Source: Chrysoperla carnea
Taxonomy: Eukaryota; Arthropoda; Insecta; Neuroptera; Chrysopidae
Assembly (NCBI RefSeq): GCF_905475395.1
Contig: NC_058341.1
Location: 67,959,501-68,023,500, forward strand
Direction: 5' to 3'
DNA: 64,000 nucleotides
Of the stretch, positions 33,026 to 44,413 are shown in pieces. Within the stretch, counting starts at the first letter, position 1; each line of letters opens with the position of its first letter. The notes under the pieces are model-generated. The model was not told the origin of the DNA, ran no database searches, and saw only the letters and a list, made by a program, of their open reading frames with translations. The position numbers were made by a program, and so were the translations under genes.

Positions 33026-33730
33026 GTTGTGTAAAGGACGGCACATATAATTTTTGCCCGGAGCTAGATAGCTAGATCGGGCCCTTCAAAAATGGATGGG
33101 TACAGTAAACTGAAATGTGATTATAAGATTAATGTGCTGACTAAACAGAGATCTTGTTACTATGTTGATGGTGACTACTTTAATTTATCTCTGTACATTG
33201 TAAATAAAAATGCTTCAGTATTCATCAAAGAGGTTATGTTACATAGAGGCTGAAAAGCATAGGAAACGCAATAAGTGAATTATTGACCGCTAAAAAAGAG
33301 ACCGAAAAAGGGACCGTCTTCCCTCTTTGTTCGTATTCCTCTTTGACCGTTTTCCCTCGAATATTAATATTTTGCATTATTGTATAAACAGGTGCATGTC
33401 TGTGTATTTAATAGAGGTAATATAAGACAAACGAAGACAGCCATACGCGTCCTTTTTAAGATCTCTCTCTATAATGATCAACCGTTGAATGGCCACATTA
33501 CGGTTCTATGTTACAACGCCGGGAATTGATGGTTTGTAGAAAATTGAACATCCACTGAAAAAAATATTCTAAATGATTTACCGTATAGTTTTGATTTAAT
33601 TTAATTTTTGTTATCATAATTAAAAAAGATATATATTGTAAATTTTGGGAAATTTTGAGGTTATATTTATTCAAGATTTTTTTAAAAAGTTTTTTTATAC
33701 ATTTTATTGTGTTATTTTAATTTATTAATT

Positions 33731-34055
33731 TAGTGTCCGACCGAAGGTCGATTTTTGGCCGAAGCCGATTAATCGGCTATCGCCACAACCTTCGGCCGAA
33801 GCCGAAGCCGAAGGTTTAAAAACATGATTTTAAAACTTTAATTTTAAAGTTGATCTAGAAGTCAATGTAAAGATGATTAAAAAAATGACCTTGAAATTTA
33901 TTTCAAAATAATAACATTTAGTACAGTTCGTTCAATTCCTATGTTTGCTAGGAACCTTACGGCCTGAGTTCAGGCCGAAGCCGAATGTTTGACCGAAGGT
34001 GGTTTTTTTGGCCGGAGGTTGCCGAAGCCGAAGCCGAAGCTTCGGTCGAACACTA
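33731..34055. repeat. MITE built of GCCGAA hexamer runs
   Basis: The termini TAGTGTCCGACCGAAG and CTTCGGTCGAACACTA are inverted repeats. Both subterminal regions are made of repeated (GCCGAA/GGCCGAAGCC) units, a GC-rich island in AT-rich DNA. The 150-bp centre is ordinary AT-rich sequence. The element has no ORF. Confidence 0.85.
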
Positions 34056-35849
34056 TATAAACTTGTTTGTATCATTAGTTGAAAAAAAAAATTCAAAAAT
34101 GATTGCTGATTTGACTAAAGACTAAACTGTTTGCTGTTTCAATACTGCTATACTACTTAATTAAGTATTTTGCATTCAAATAACTGAATAAATTTTATAA
34201 AATACGTGATTTATATTGTTTTATGCATTTTTTTTCAAAAAGATATATTTAAAATAAGAAAAAAAAAATGGAGTTTCAAAAAATAAGATACGATAAATTA
34301 TATTAAAATGTGACATTTATTTTTACTATAATGGCCTATTGTCTTTGTCTTTCCAAATTCCGTAGTGTGAAATAATATTTTTATATACAATTACATAAAA
34401 CATATTTCTATATAATTATTGATTACGTACATATTTATGTATTTTTATGAAAAGCACTTACACAATATTTTTATCTTTGTAATGTTTAATTATATTTTCA
34501 ATTTATCTTCCATATGTGTTCGTTAATTTTTTTGTTTAAAAAAAAAAAAAAACTTATTAGTTAATGCGGATTATTTCAACAAAACTTTTTGTGAAAGTTT
34601 TAATTATAGCCAAAAAGTTTCACTTCGCTAAGATTCCTTCCAGTTTAGGGCCTGATATTTATCCTTGTGTAAAAAATCCAAATTGTCTGATGGTTGGTAC
34701 ATTGATAGTTGGTGATAAGACAATTTTTTAATTTTCTCTACGTAAAGTCATTTCATCAGTCCTAAGCTCTCTAACGTGTGAGATTCAGGCCCGTAAAGTT
34801 ACAAATCTTTAAAAAACTTTTCATTAAATGTATCGTGTTGGGTATTAAATCCTTATCCTCGAACAATCTCACATTTTCAAAGGTCTGAAAATTGCCTAGA
34901 TTTGTGTAAAATAACTATAAGCTGGCTTTTGTTCACGTACAGTCAAAGGTCAAAGTCGCTGCTACCTATCAAAATCCGTGAATGTAGCTTTAAGAACCGT
35001 TGAAAAAAAAAGGAATTTAAAACCATTTCTAGAATTGCTACCATCTTCTAAGTACGTATGCATTTGGATAAAATTTCTTAGGTATATATTTAATCTAAAT
35101 CGATCTTGAAATCGATTCAGTGCCCGGTGATACTGAAAAAAACGACTGTAAATGAAAATTTTAGCTATAAATTAAACTTGGAAGAAATTTTTGTGTTTTT
35201 ATTTATAACTAAATTGATATACTGTTTATTATTATTAAAAAATATTATTACAAGTACAGACATTTAGAAAGTTAGCTATTGTCTACTTATAAAAATTTAT
35301 GCGTCCATACGAATAAGTGAGAACTGAGGAATAATAAGAATGAAGGAAGATTGGCAGCTTCAAATTTATATTTCTTCAACAAGAAAATCTTTTAAAAATT
35401 GTCTAAATTTAATTTCAAAGAAATGCCTTAATAAAAACGCTATACTTTTTACTTTAACAATAAAATCGCACATATTTTTACAACACTTTCTAGATGTCGT
35501 ACATAACCTTTTAAATGGGTTCCCCATTTTTATGGTGTTTTTATGTACAATTAAAATTTCTTCAAGTAATACCATACATATTTTTTAAAAAAACTCAATA
35601 ACTATGTAGTCCCAAGATTTTGTATTTGAAAAAAAATCGCAATAATTATGTAAACTTTATAAACAAAAAAAATTTCACTTTTTCCAATTCTTCGACTGAT
35701 GTAGATTTTAGAAGAAAGAAAAGAAAGAGTAATGAAAAATATTTTAAATTTATTTCGATGACTTTTCATCTTTTATAGCACAAGCAATGGAGATAAAAAT
35801 TAACTTTCAACTCAAAAATTTTAGAGATTCGCTGAAAATTTGGCCCTAG
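34056..35849. other. Intergenic DNA
   Basis: AT-rich DNA with no recognised gene or element; long A/T homopolymers are frequent. Confidence 0.5.
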
Positions 35850-36555
35850 TTACTAGGCTAGTTAACATGTACGATTTTTTCTAACTTTTTTGTATATTCT
35901 TCGAAAATTACGAAACAGGTGTCATTCGATTCGTAATTTTATGTAGAAAGTTTACTGAAAAATCCGAAATGGCGCTGAAAAAAATTGCAAAAGTTATAAA
36001 CAATTAAGTGAAAAATAAAATAGGGGGTTCATATAACAATTTTTTAAACAACAATTGTAAAAAATTTGAAAAAATTATTTTTATGTAGCTTTTAACCATA
36101 GAAAATTAAAACAATTAAAAAGTTTTAAAAAAAAATTTTTTTCATTACTTTTTTTAATTTGTTAATTTTCAAATGTTAATAACAAATTGAAAAATCAAAA
36201 TTTTAAAATTTGCCGTATTTTGCGCTATTTTCAAGGCTCTGTAAAAATTATAAATATTAGAGATACAATTTCGGCAGTCGGAACTTTATTTTAGGAAATT
36301 TCTTCATCTTTTTGGATCTTTTTTCAGATTTTGAAAATTTTCAATATTTTTTGAGTTATTCAAAAAACACTGAACCCCCTATTTTATTTTTCACTTAATT
36401 GTTTATAACTTTTGCAATTTTTTTCAGCACCATTTCGGATTTTTCAGTAAACTTTCTACATAAAATTACGAATCGAATGACACCTGTTTCGTAATTTTCG
36501 GAGAATATACAAAAAAGTTAGAAAAAATCGTACATGTTAACTAACTAGACTATAC
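35850..36555. repeat. Long near-perfect palindrome (~700 bp)
   Basis: The left arm (35850-36031) and right arm (36371-36553) match almost base for base: gttaacatgtacgatttttt / aaaaaatcgtacatgttaac, acgaaacaggtgtcattcga / tcgaatgacacctgtttcgt, and ggcgctgaaaaaaattgc versus its one-base variant. The loop is about 340 bp. The very low arm divergence implies recent origin or arm-to-arm gene conversion. Confidence 0.9.
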
Positions 36556-37083
36556 TTGAAAGGATTTAAAATAAATTGGCAAAATTTTTGTCGGGTGGAG
36601 CTTCAGGAAAATTGGAGAAAATTAAAAAATGTTTCACTTCTAACAACTTGAAAGCAATATATTAACTGAAAATAAGTTAGATGCAAAGGTTTGACAGGCG
36701 CAAACTTTTAAATTTAAACCTTTTTCTCGTGAATAACTCAAAAATCGCACATTCAAGCCCACTTTTCGTTCTGGTAAATAATTCCTGAGCTATGGCTTAT
36801 TGAATGTTGTAGTATTTTGTCTCTGAAAAATCGAATAGGTAGTTTTACTTTCGTCATAGCTCTGAACACTATTTTTACTTTTGATTTCATTTTGAATATC
36901 TTTACGAAAGAGACGAATGTTAAACGTTGAATGTTCGACCCTATAGTAGTGCTGCATAATAATTTAAATTAACGATTTATTTATTTGATTTTTATTAAAA
37001 ATAATTAATTTTATTCCACAATACATTGATTAGTTTCATTATATAAAAATAATAAAACTCGGTTTTAACATTTATTATTAAAA

Positions 37084-37262
37084 TGTAGACAATAGATGGC
37101 AGTAAGAGTAACATTTTTCAGTTTTTCCTGAAAACAGGGATAAAACGACATTTTCTAAAAATGAAACCAAGCTAGATCGATTTTTCGCCTCAAAAACCCT
37201 TGCATACTTATTTTCATGAAAATCGTTGCAGCCGTTTCCGAGATTAAAGATACATATACAAC
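37084..37262. repeat. Dispersed repeat R-D
   Basis: gtagacaatagatggcagta, acagggataaaacgaca, tagatcgatttttcgc and atgaaaatcgttgcagccg match, in reverse orientation, the sequence at about 51700-51880 inside the hAT element (cgattttcatgaaaatgagt, tcgatctagctaggtttc, gtcgttttatcc). Confidence 0.7.
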
Positions 37263-37681
37263 AATTGCTCGTTTAAATAAATAAGATAAAATGCATTAGG
37301 AACGTATATTTTCTCATTGATGTACGAGTTAGTTCCCAAAACTGCTACATAGCAATGCCACCAGTATCGAATCCAAACCACTGTCTAATAATTAATTAAT
37401 TTTTATTTTAACAAATATTACTGTCAATTAATTAAAATTATTTATTAATTTAATGCAAGTATGAATAGAATTTATACAAAATTAAAATTTGTTTATTTAT
37501 TTTAAATTTTCTACTAATACCGCTATTTGGATTCGACATATGTGGCATTGTCTAGTGTTTAATAATGTAACTAAAACATTTTCATTAAGAGACCCATGGT
37601 TTTGTCAAAAGTAAAATGACTTGTATATATTATATAACTGTTCAAAACAGAGCTGTCCTGGGTCACCACAATTGTTATTAA

Positions 37682-38213
37682 TCTATATATATATAAAGAG
37701 AGTGTTTGTTTGTATGTCCCCGATTTTCCCTAAAACTAACCATTGACCTTCGGTAGGGGATTATGTCATTGGGTAGCCCTTAGGCTCCCATTGTGAATAA
37801 GGGAGTTTGGTGAGGGTGGAATTAAAAATGATCTAGGAATTCATAGAAAATAGATTAAAAAATAGTTCTAATAATTTTCAATAGATGGCGCCACCGTCAA
37901 TAGTACAATTTTCACTAGATGGCGCTACTGGCGCAAATGTCTATCGATTTTTCTCGAAAATTCTGGAATGTTCTATGGATTTCTATCGAATTTTCTAGAA
38001 CTTTCTCGAATATTCTGGAATGTTCCATGGGTTTCTATCGATCTTTCCCTTACTTTTCCGTACACACAGAGAGTGTAGACATAATATTGGGATCGGCCAA
38101 AAAAATCTTACTGTTCCGTACACACAGAGAGAATTAAAAAAAAAGTCTTTCATTTAACAATTTTGATATTTAAATGTGCAAAAACAACCCAGCGAAGCGG
38201 GTTTAACGGCTAG
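37682..38213 (+). mobile_element. Non-autonomous Helitron with canonical ends
   Basis: It begins A|TCTATATATATATAAAGAG and ends with the 3' hairpin cccagcgaagcggg, then tttaacggCTAG|T. The 532-bp interior is non-coding and carries two diverged copies of a ~55-bp unit (attctggaatgttc ... tggatttctatcga) and two cgtacacacagagag blocks. Confidence 0.9.
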
Positions 38214-41200
38214 TTTTTTTTATTAACTTTATTTTTTTAGTATTTTTAATTGATGGTTTTCGAGTTATTCTCAAAATAGATATAGCTAAAATGTCGTATA
38301 AAAAAAGATAATGTTCAAAATTATATTAGCTACAACTTTTACACTTTTTTCAGATAATATATAGTTTTCAAGTTATAGGAGAAATACGATTTTTTTAATT
38401 TTCTTTTTCCATTACATGACAGCAACCTTGGCAGCCCTCTAACTACGTATAACAAAATCTTTAGGAGCGTGTTAAAATTTAGAATTCAAAATTTCTATTT
38501 CTTGTACTATTCATTGCATATTGAACATAATTGAGGTATTGAAAATAATCTATTTTTATATTCAAATTATGTCTTATATTTGCAACAAGATATTTTGATG
38601 TTTTCTTTGGGTAAAAATTAGATGAATGCAAATAAAATTATGTATAAATTATTTATTAAAAAATTTGTGTATATTTCTTTAAAACAATAATGTAGATAAC
38701 AATTTTAAAATGAAAATAAAAACTTCCTACTTTATTAGAATGAATAAGAATTCTGTAAATATTTGGTTTTATTTATTATTTATCTAGACCAGTTTCAATT
38801 TTCAAACGTTACACAATAAGGCAGATATCATACTAGTAGAATAAAATTACGCCTTGTGTATGGATTAAAGGTTCAGGCAGCGAAACTTTGGAGTTTTTTT
38901 TTCACATCAAAATAAGTATTTTTTAAAAATTTTTTACTTTCCCGTAGTGGTGCAACATGTCTAACCAACAAAATGGCGTCAAAAATGGAACTTTTTTCAG
39001 AAATTTTATAATTTTCATTTAATATTCGCAAGAGGAGACATCGGTGCATATCCAAATTTGGTAGGTTTGTAGTCAATGTTAAGAACTACTCCTCATATTT
39101 TTTTGGGGAGGTTTCGTCCCTTCCCCTTCATATAAAATCAAGTAAAATTTTATTTATAAGGAATTAATTTTTTTTCTTATAAAAATGATCAAAAATCGAA
39201 GAGTATACTTCGAAAACCAGAGACCGGAGAAACGCTTCGGAAACCGGAGACTCTAGTCCAAAATCGGAGAGTTGGCAGCCCTAATAATATATGTTTACAT
39301 TAACAACTACTAACTTCTATTCAAGAACATATATTTATAATGACGTGAAACTCGAGTGGATGGTCGTTGCAAATCCCCGATATGTTGTTTAACCTGTGAT
39401 TCTAAAAACCCGACCTTCATAACATAAATCACACGAGCAGGGTATTTTATACACAAGTAAAAAAATCTATATAGTGAGTATTTTATAGTTTATTTTATAC
39501 ATAATAGACTAGTTATAATATTTAAAAAAGGCATCAGAAAAACTTGTAGAAGTAAATCATATTACTTTTGGGAAAAATGTCTTTTCCCTCTATTTTGACC
39601 CTACTGAATCCGAATATGCCGGCTACCCAACCGAAATCTTGACCGGAAGTGAGATATTAAGATGGCGGCCAGATTTTTGCCCCTTTTTTTAGTTTTCTCA
39701 ATATAAGTCCAAAACTATGCGTTTTTTCAGCAAATATTTTCTTAAAGTTTGTTAAAAAAAAAGAAAATTGCTACATTTTGAGCTCTGTTTGGAATTTGAA
39801 CTAGCTCTGTAGGTTTAATACTAACTGAGATACAGTTCTCCAAAAATTGGCAATTTTTACGAAAAAAGTGAAATTTTCATACTTGGTCTATTTTTGATTC
39901 AGATATCGGGGAAAATACTCATTTTATGGGTGAAACCATAGGGAAAGATGTTAAAGCAAATGTAATTAGCTTTAATATAAGAAAAGAACGATGTCTGTAG
40001 GCCATATCGTTCACTCACAAATTTTAAAAAATCCAAAAAAAGAGAAAACTGCATTTGCCAATTTGCTTTGCTTAGGTCTTATAATGGTTTGAAGGTATGT
40101 AGGTAGAAAGGATAAATCATGTAAATCCACAATAGTCCGGAAGCGAATCGCAAAATAATCGGTAATAGAGGTGTTGTGGCACACCCGGTAGGAACTATGT
40201 TTGTTTCGTTTTAAATTATGCATTATTTAATTATGTATCATACTTTCGTTTATCAAGTTCTGAAAATAGACATTTTCTTATTAATAACAGAATAATCAGA
40301 AATTACCAAAGATCAGAATCAATCACCTAATTATTATTACATAGGTTTCGTTTTTTGTTACATTTTATTTTGTTTCCATAGATATAATATATATTTAAGT
40401 TTCACAAAAAGTTGTTACGTTTTTTTTTTTTATCTGGCTTCTCCGCCTGCAAACAAATCAGAAACATTCCAAAAATATGGTTGCCAGCCCAAATCGGTTG
40501 GAAAATTTAGACAACCACCTTCCATAGTATGAATCAATTTAGCGATTCTATTAATTAGAATTAGTATAAATATTATCGAAGATAATAAATGAGAACTCTA
40601 GGATATATCGAAATAAATTTCGATTTTTGCCCCAATTTCCTAGATCAGTTTTTTGTATTTTTAAAATACGTATTTTCAACTACCAAGTAGTCATCATCAG
40701 TCATTCAGTCGCGTTGTTTATATGCCATCGGCGGCGCCAATGTTTTTATATTTGAAATTTTATATTTTTGTTTTGGTCTGTAAAATTAATATTCTTCTAA
40801 GATAATTACAAATTCCGCAAAGAGTTTTACACGTCTAAAATTATTAAAATATCTATTTTAAATAAATTAAAAATATATACAAATTTCAGATTTTATAACA
40901 GGTCAAAAAAATTGGAGCATTACTTATTTTCATAAAATAAATGATAATTATTGCTTTATCAAATCATACAGAACGGAATTTTGTTTAAAAAAATATGATG
41001 TCAAAGAAAGAAAATCCAAAATAACTTGTAACATCATAATAGTTAATAATAGGTAGGGTATTCCACTATTTTTGAAAAAGTACTTCAAAATGTTGATTCT
41101 GCTAATAAAAAACCACCAAAAATTTATTTCGGAAAAATACACATGCTTTCTTGCCAAAACTAAAATTAAATTTGAAACCTTTTTTAAACTGTCAAAAACG

Positions 41201-41217
41201 CGGGCATCCAATTTGAT
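38214..41217. other. Intergenic DNA
   Basis: No gene is supported. Short AT-rich ORFs lack motifs, and no clear terminal repeats were recognised. Confidence 0.5.
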
Positions 41218-41292
41218 GACGTAATATGGGTAACACTATACGAAATAACACAAATTTTTGTGTTATTTCGTATAGTGATACCCATATTGTTT
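41218..41292. repeat. 75-bp snap-back palindrome
   Basis: atatgggtaacactatacga and aataacacaaa are followed at once by the complementary tttgtgttatt and tcgtatagtgatacccatat. There is one mismatch and almost no loop. It would extrude or form a tight RNA hairpin. Confidence 0.9.
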
Positions 41293-41352
41293 CTTTGACA
41301 AATATATGCATAGACCATAGACAACTGATTATAATAAATATAAATAATTATT

Positions 41353-41662
41353 GGGTGCGCTTAGCAGAAAAAAGCGCTGCTTGTAAGCAAAATGACGATT
41401 GTTAAGCGGTAAGCGCTGTCAAATAGTAAACAGCTATATTCCTTTTACTATTTTTTGGACTGAAATTATTGTTTATTTTAATATTACTTGAAACTAATTG
41501 CACAAAACAACTTATGAACTCTACTTCAAAACAAACAAAATAAATAAGCAAAATGGCGGATTGTGTCAGCGCAACTGCAAACATGTCCGGGCCGAAAACT
41601 GTACAGTTTGTTTTTCAGCGCTAGTAAGCGCTCTCAAGCGCTTTTTTCTACCAAACGCACCC
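41353..41662. repeat. MITE with GGGTGCG termini and AAGCGCT repeats
   Basis: gggtgcgcttagcagaaaaa and its inverted partner tttttctaccaaacgcaccc form the ends. The motif aagcgct occurs repeatedly in both subterminal regions. ATT flanks both sides, so a 3-bp duplication (as in PIF/Harbinger) is possible. Confidence 0.7.
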
Positions 41663-42045
41663 ATTATCTATGTATATATTATACCCAACTGTCTACACTG
41701 AACTAATTGATGGTCTATGCCTCATACCGCTATGACATCACAGCAGGGCTTACCCGTATTTTAAGTCACGTGATATACAGTTTAAAAATTACGATTTTTA
41801 ATTTTAATATTTTACAAGAAAAATGTGCTTTTATGACTCGAAATCAGAATATTTAAGTATATTTATACATTAAGTTTAACTTTTTTCTAATTTCATGATT
41901 TATTTTTGACTAACGATCTCAAAGATGAACTATAATTTCCAAGAGTATGTGTCATAGTCATAGTCGGCAGTCTAAAACCTATGTTCCTATCGTGAGACGT
42001 TCTACAGATGCTAACAAATTCATAATCTAATTTATATTTTTGCAG

Positions 42046-42106
42046 CCATTTCCACTTACACAGCGACCTATGGTTTGCATCTGCTTCCTTTGGTGATTTA
42101 TGAATG
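42046..42106 (+). other. 5' exon of the zinc-finger gene
   Basis: An acceptor (atttttgcag|cc) and a donor (tgaATG|gtaagaaa) define a 61-nt exon. It holds a short upstream ORF (ATG at 42070, stop TGA at 42094-42096) and ends exactly with an ATG whose frame continues after splicing. Defined from splice motifs only. Confidence 0.5.
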
Positions 42107-44080
42107 GTAAGAAATTTTTATTATTTTTTATATTATATTTAAAAGGTTATCATATTATATTTACAATATTTATGTTCATGGTGAAAATAGGTTTTGTTAA
42201 TTAATTATACCGAAATGTCAAAAGAATTTTACTCAAATAATGATGAAATGGATGAGGATATTGATGAAACACAAATAGTTGAAAATGACAAAACAAAAAT
42301 TGAAATAGAGTTACAAACAGGACTAATTTTAATTGATGGACTAACAAGTATTGAAAATGGTGAACAAATATTGAAAAAAGAAAAAATTCAAATTGAACAA
42401 GAGTTAAATTTACAATTAATTGATTGCAATGACGAAGAAATATCAAAAGAATTTTATTCAAACCATGATGAAATGGATGAGAATATTGATGAGATGTTGA
42501 AGAAATCAAAAATTAAAATTGAACAAGCTTTACATTCGGAATTAATTATAAAAGATGAAGATTTCGACGAAATGTTTAACAGATGTGAATCAGAAAATGA
42601 TGAAATGTTAAAAGAAATTCACACAAATACACAAGAAGAGCTTTTTTCGTGTGATGTTTGTAACCAAAAATTCAACAAAAAAACTAGCTTGAAAATACAT
42701 AGACGAGTTCATTCTGGAGAGAAACCTTATTCTTGTAATATTTGTAATAAAACATTCAAAGAAAAAGGTAATCTTGCTGTACATGAACGAAGACATACCG
42801 GCGAAAAACCCTATTCATGTGAAATTTGTGATAAAACATTCGTTGCTGTTGGTGATCTATGTAACCATAAAAAAATTCATACAGGAAAAAAGCCGCATGC
42901 ATGTGATGTTTGTGACCAAAAGTTCAGAACTAGTACCAAATTAACTTATCATAAACGAACTCATACAGGAGAAAAACCTTACGTATGTGATGTATGTGAT
43001 AACGCATTCACCAGCAACGGCAATTTAGTTAGACATAAAAGAAGCCATACAGGAGAAAAACCTTATTCTTGTAATGTTTGTAATAAAAAATTCACTCATC
43101 CTGAGAGTGTGGTTAAACATAAACTTGTTCATTCTGAAGAAAAACCTTATTCTTGTAATATTTGTAATAAAACATTCAGAGATAAATGTTATGCTGCTAG
43201 ACATATGCTAGGGCATACCGGAGAAAAACGATATTCTTGTAATATTTGTAATAAAACATTCAGAGAAAAATGTAATCTTGCTGTACATGAACGTAGACAT
43301 ACCGGCGAAAAACCCTATTCATGTGAAATTTGTGATAAAACATTCGCTACTACTGGTGATCTAATTAAACATAAAAAAATTCATACAGGAAAAAAGGCGC
43401 ATGCATGTGATGTTTGTGATAAAAAATTCAAATCCATTTACAATTTAAGTAGTCACAAACGGACTCATACCGGAGAAACACCTTACTCATGTGATGTTTG
43501 TAATAAATCATACAGATATAGTGGTGATTTAGTTAAACATAAACGAACACATACTCAAGAAAAACCTTTTAAATGTGAAATTTGTGATCAAAAATTTACT
43601 TCTAATTTACTTTTATTGAGACACAAACGAATTCATACAGCAGAAGAATATTTTGATTGTAATGTTTGTGGTAAAATATTCTACCGTAAAGAACATTTAG
43701 ATACTCATAAAAGAACTCATACGGGAGAAAGACCTCATTCATGCAATGTTTGTAATAAAACATTTACTCAGCACAGCAGCCTAAATGCACACAAACGAAC
43801 TCATACAGGAGAGAAGCCATATACATGTGATGTTTGTGATAAAGCATTCAGTCTGAAGCATCCTTTAACTAGGCATAAACGAACACATTTAGGAGACAAG
43901 CCATATTGTTGTTATGTTTGTTATAGAACATTTAGCATGAAAATAAACTTTGTAAAACATAGAAGAATTCATAGTGATCAAACTCCATATGCGTGTGAAG
44001 ATTGCGACAGAATATTTACAAATAAAAACGAATTGAATGATCATAAACATCTAAATGTTATTATTTTAATTAACAAATAA
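42104..44080 (+). CDS. C2H2 zinc-finger protein, 16-17 tandem fingers
   Basis: The main exon runs from 42191 to TAA at 44080. A start at ATG 42104-42106 spliced over an 84-nt intron (42107-42190) gives [10 protein letters not shown]...; otherwise translation starts at ATG 42215 (621 aa). The N-terminal ~145 residues are acidic and contain a duplicated module ([17 protein letters not shown] and [17 protein letters not shown], 75 codons apart). Then come 16 C-x2-C-x12-H-x3-H fingers joined by TGEKPY-type linkers, and a last finger ending HKHLN that lacks the normal final His spacing. This architecture means a nuclear DNA-binding regulator; the target is unknown. There is no ZAD, BTB or KRAB domain. 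AATAAA overlaps the stop codon (44076-44081). Confidence 0.93.
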
Positions 44081-44413
44081 AAAAAATTTTTAAATCAAGG
44101 GAAAAGTTTAAAATTGATTTCATAGAACCTGAGAGTGAAATCTTTAAAAATCAACATCTCCATAACTTTTAGTAGACGCTCGTTACTCTTGGCCATAATG
44201 CATAATCCATGAAAAAAAATGTGAGCCGTCACGGGACGCCTGACAGATGTGAAACATCGACATTATTTTGTAAAAGTAATATGCAGAAAAGAACAGATTG
44301 TGATAGGAAGTAAATATGTCATAATGATAAAATAATATATTACGATTTTTTTTCCAGATAACGATGACTATTGAACAAACATTTATTTTCACTAAATACA
44401 AACTCTTATAGTC

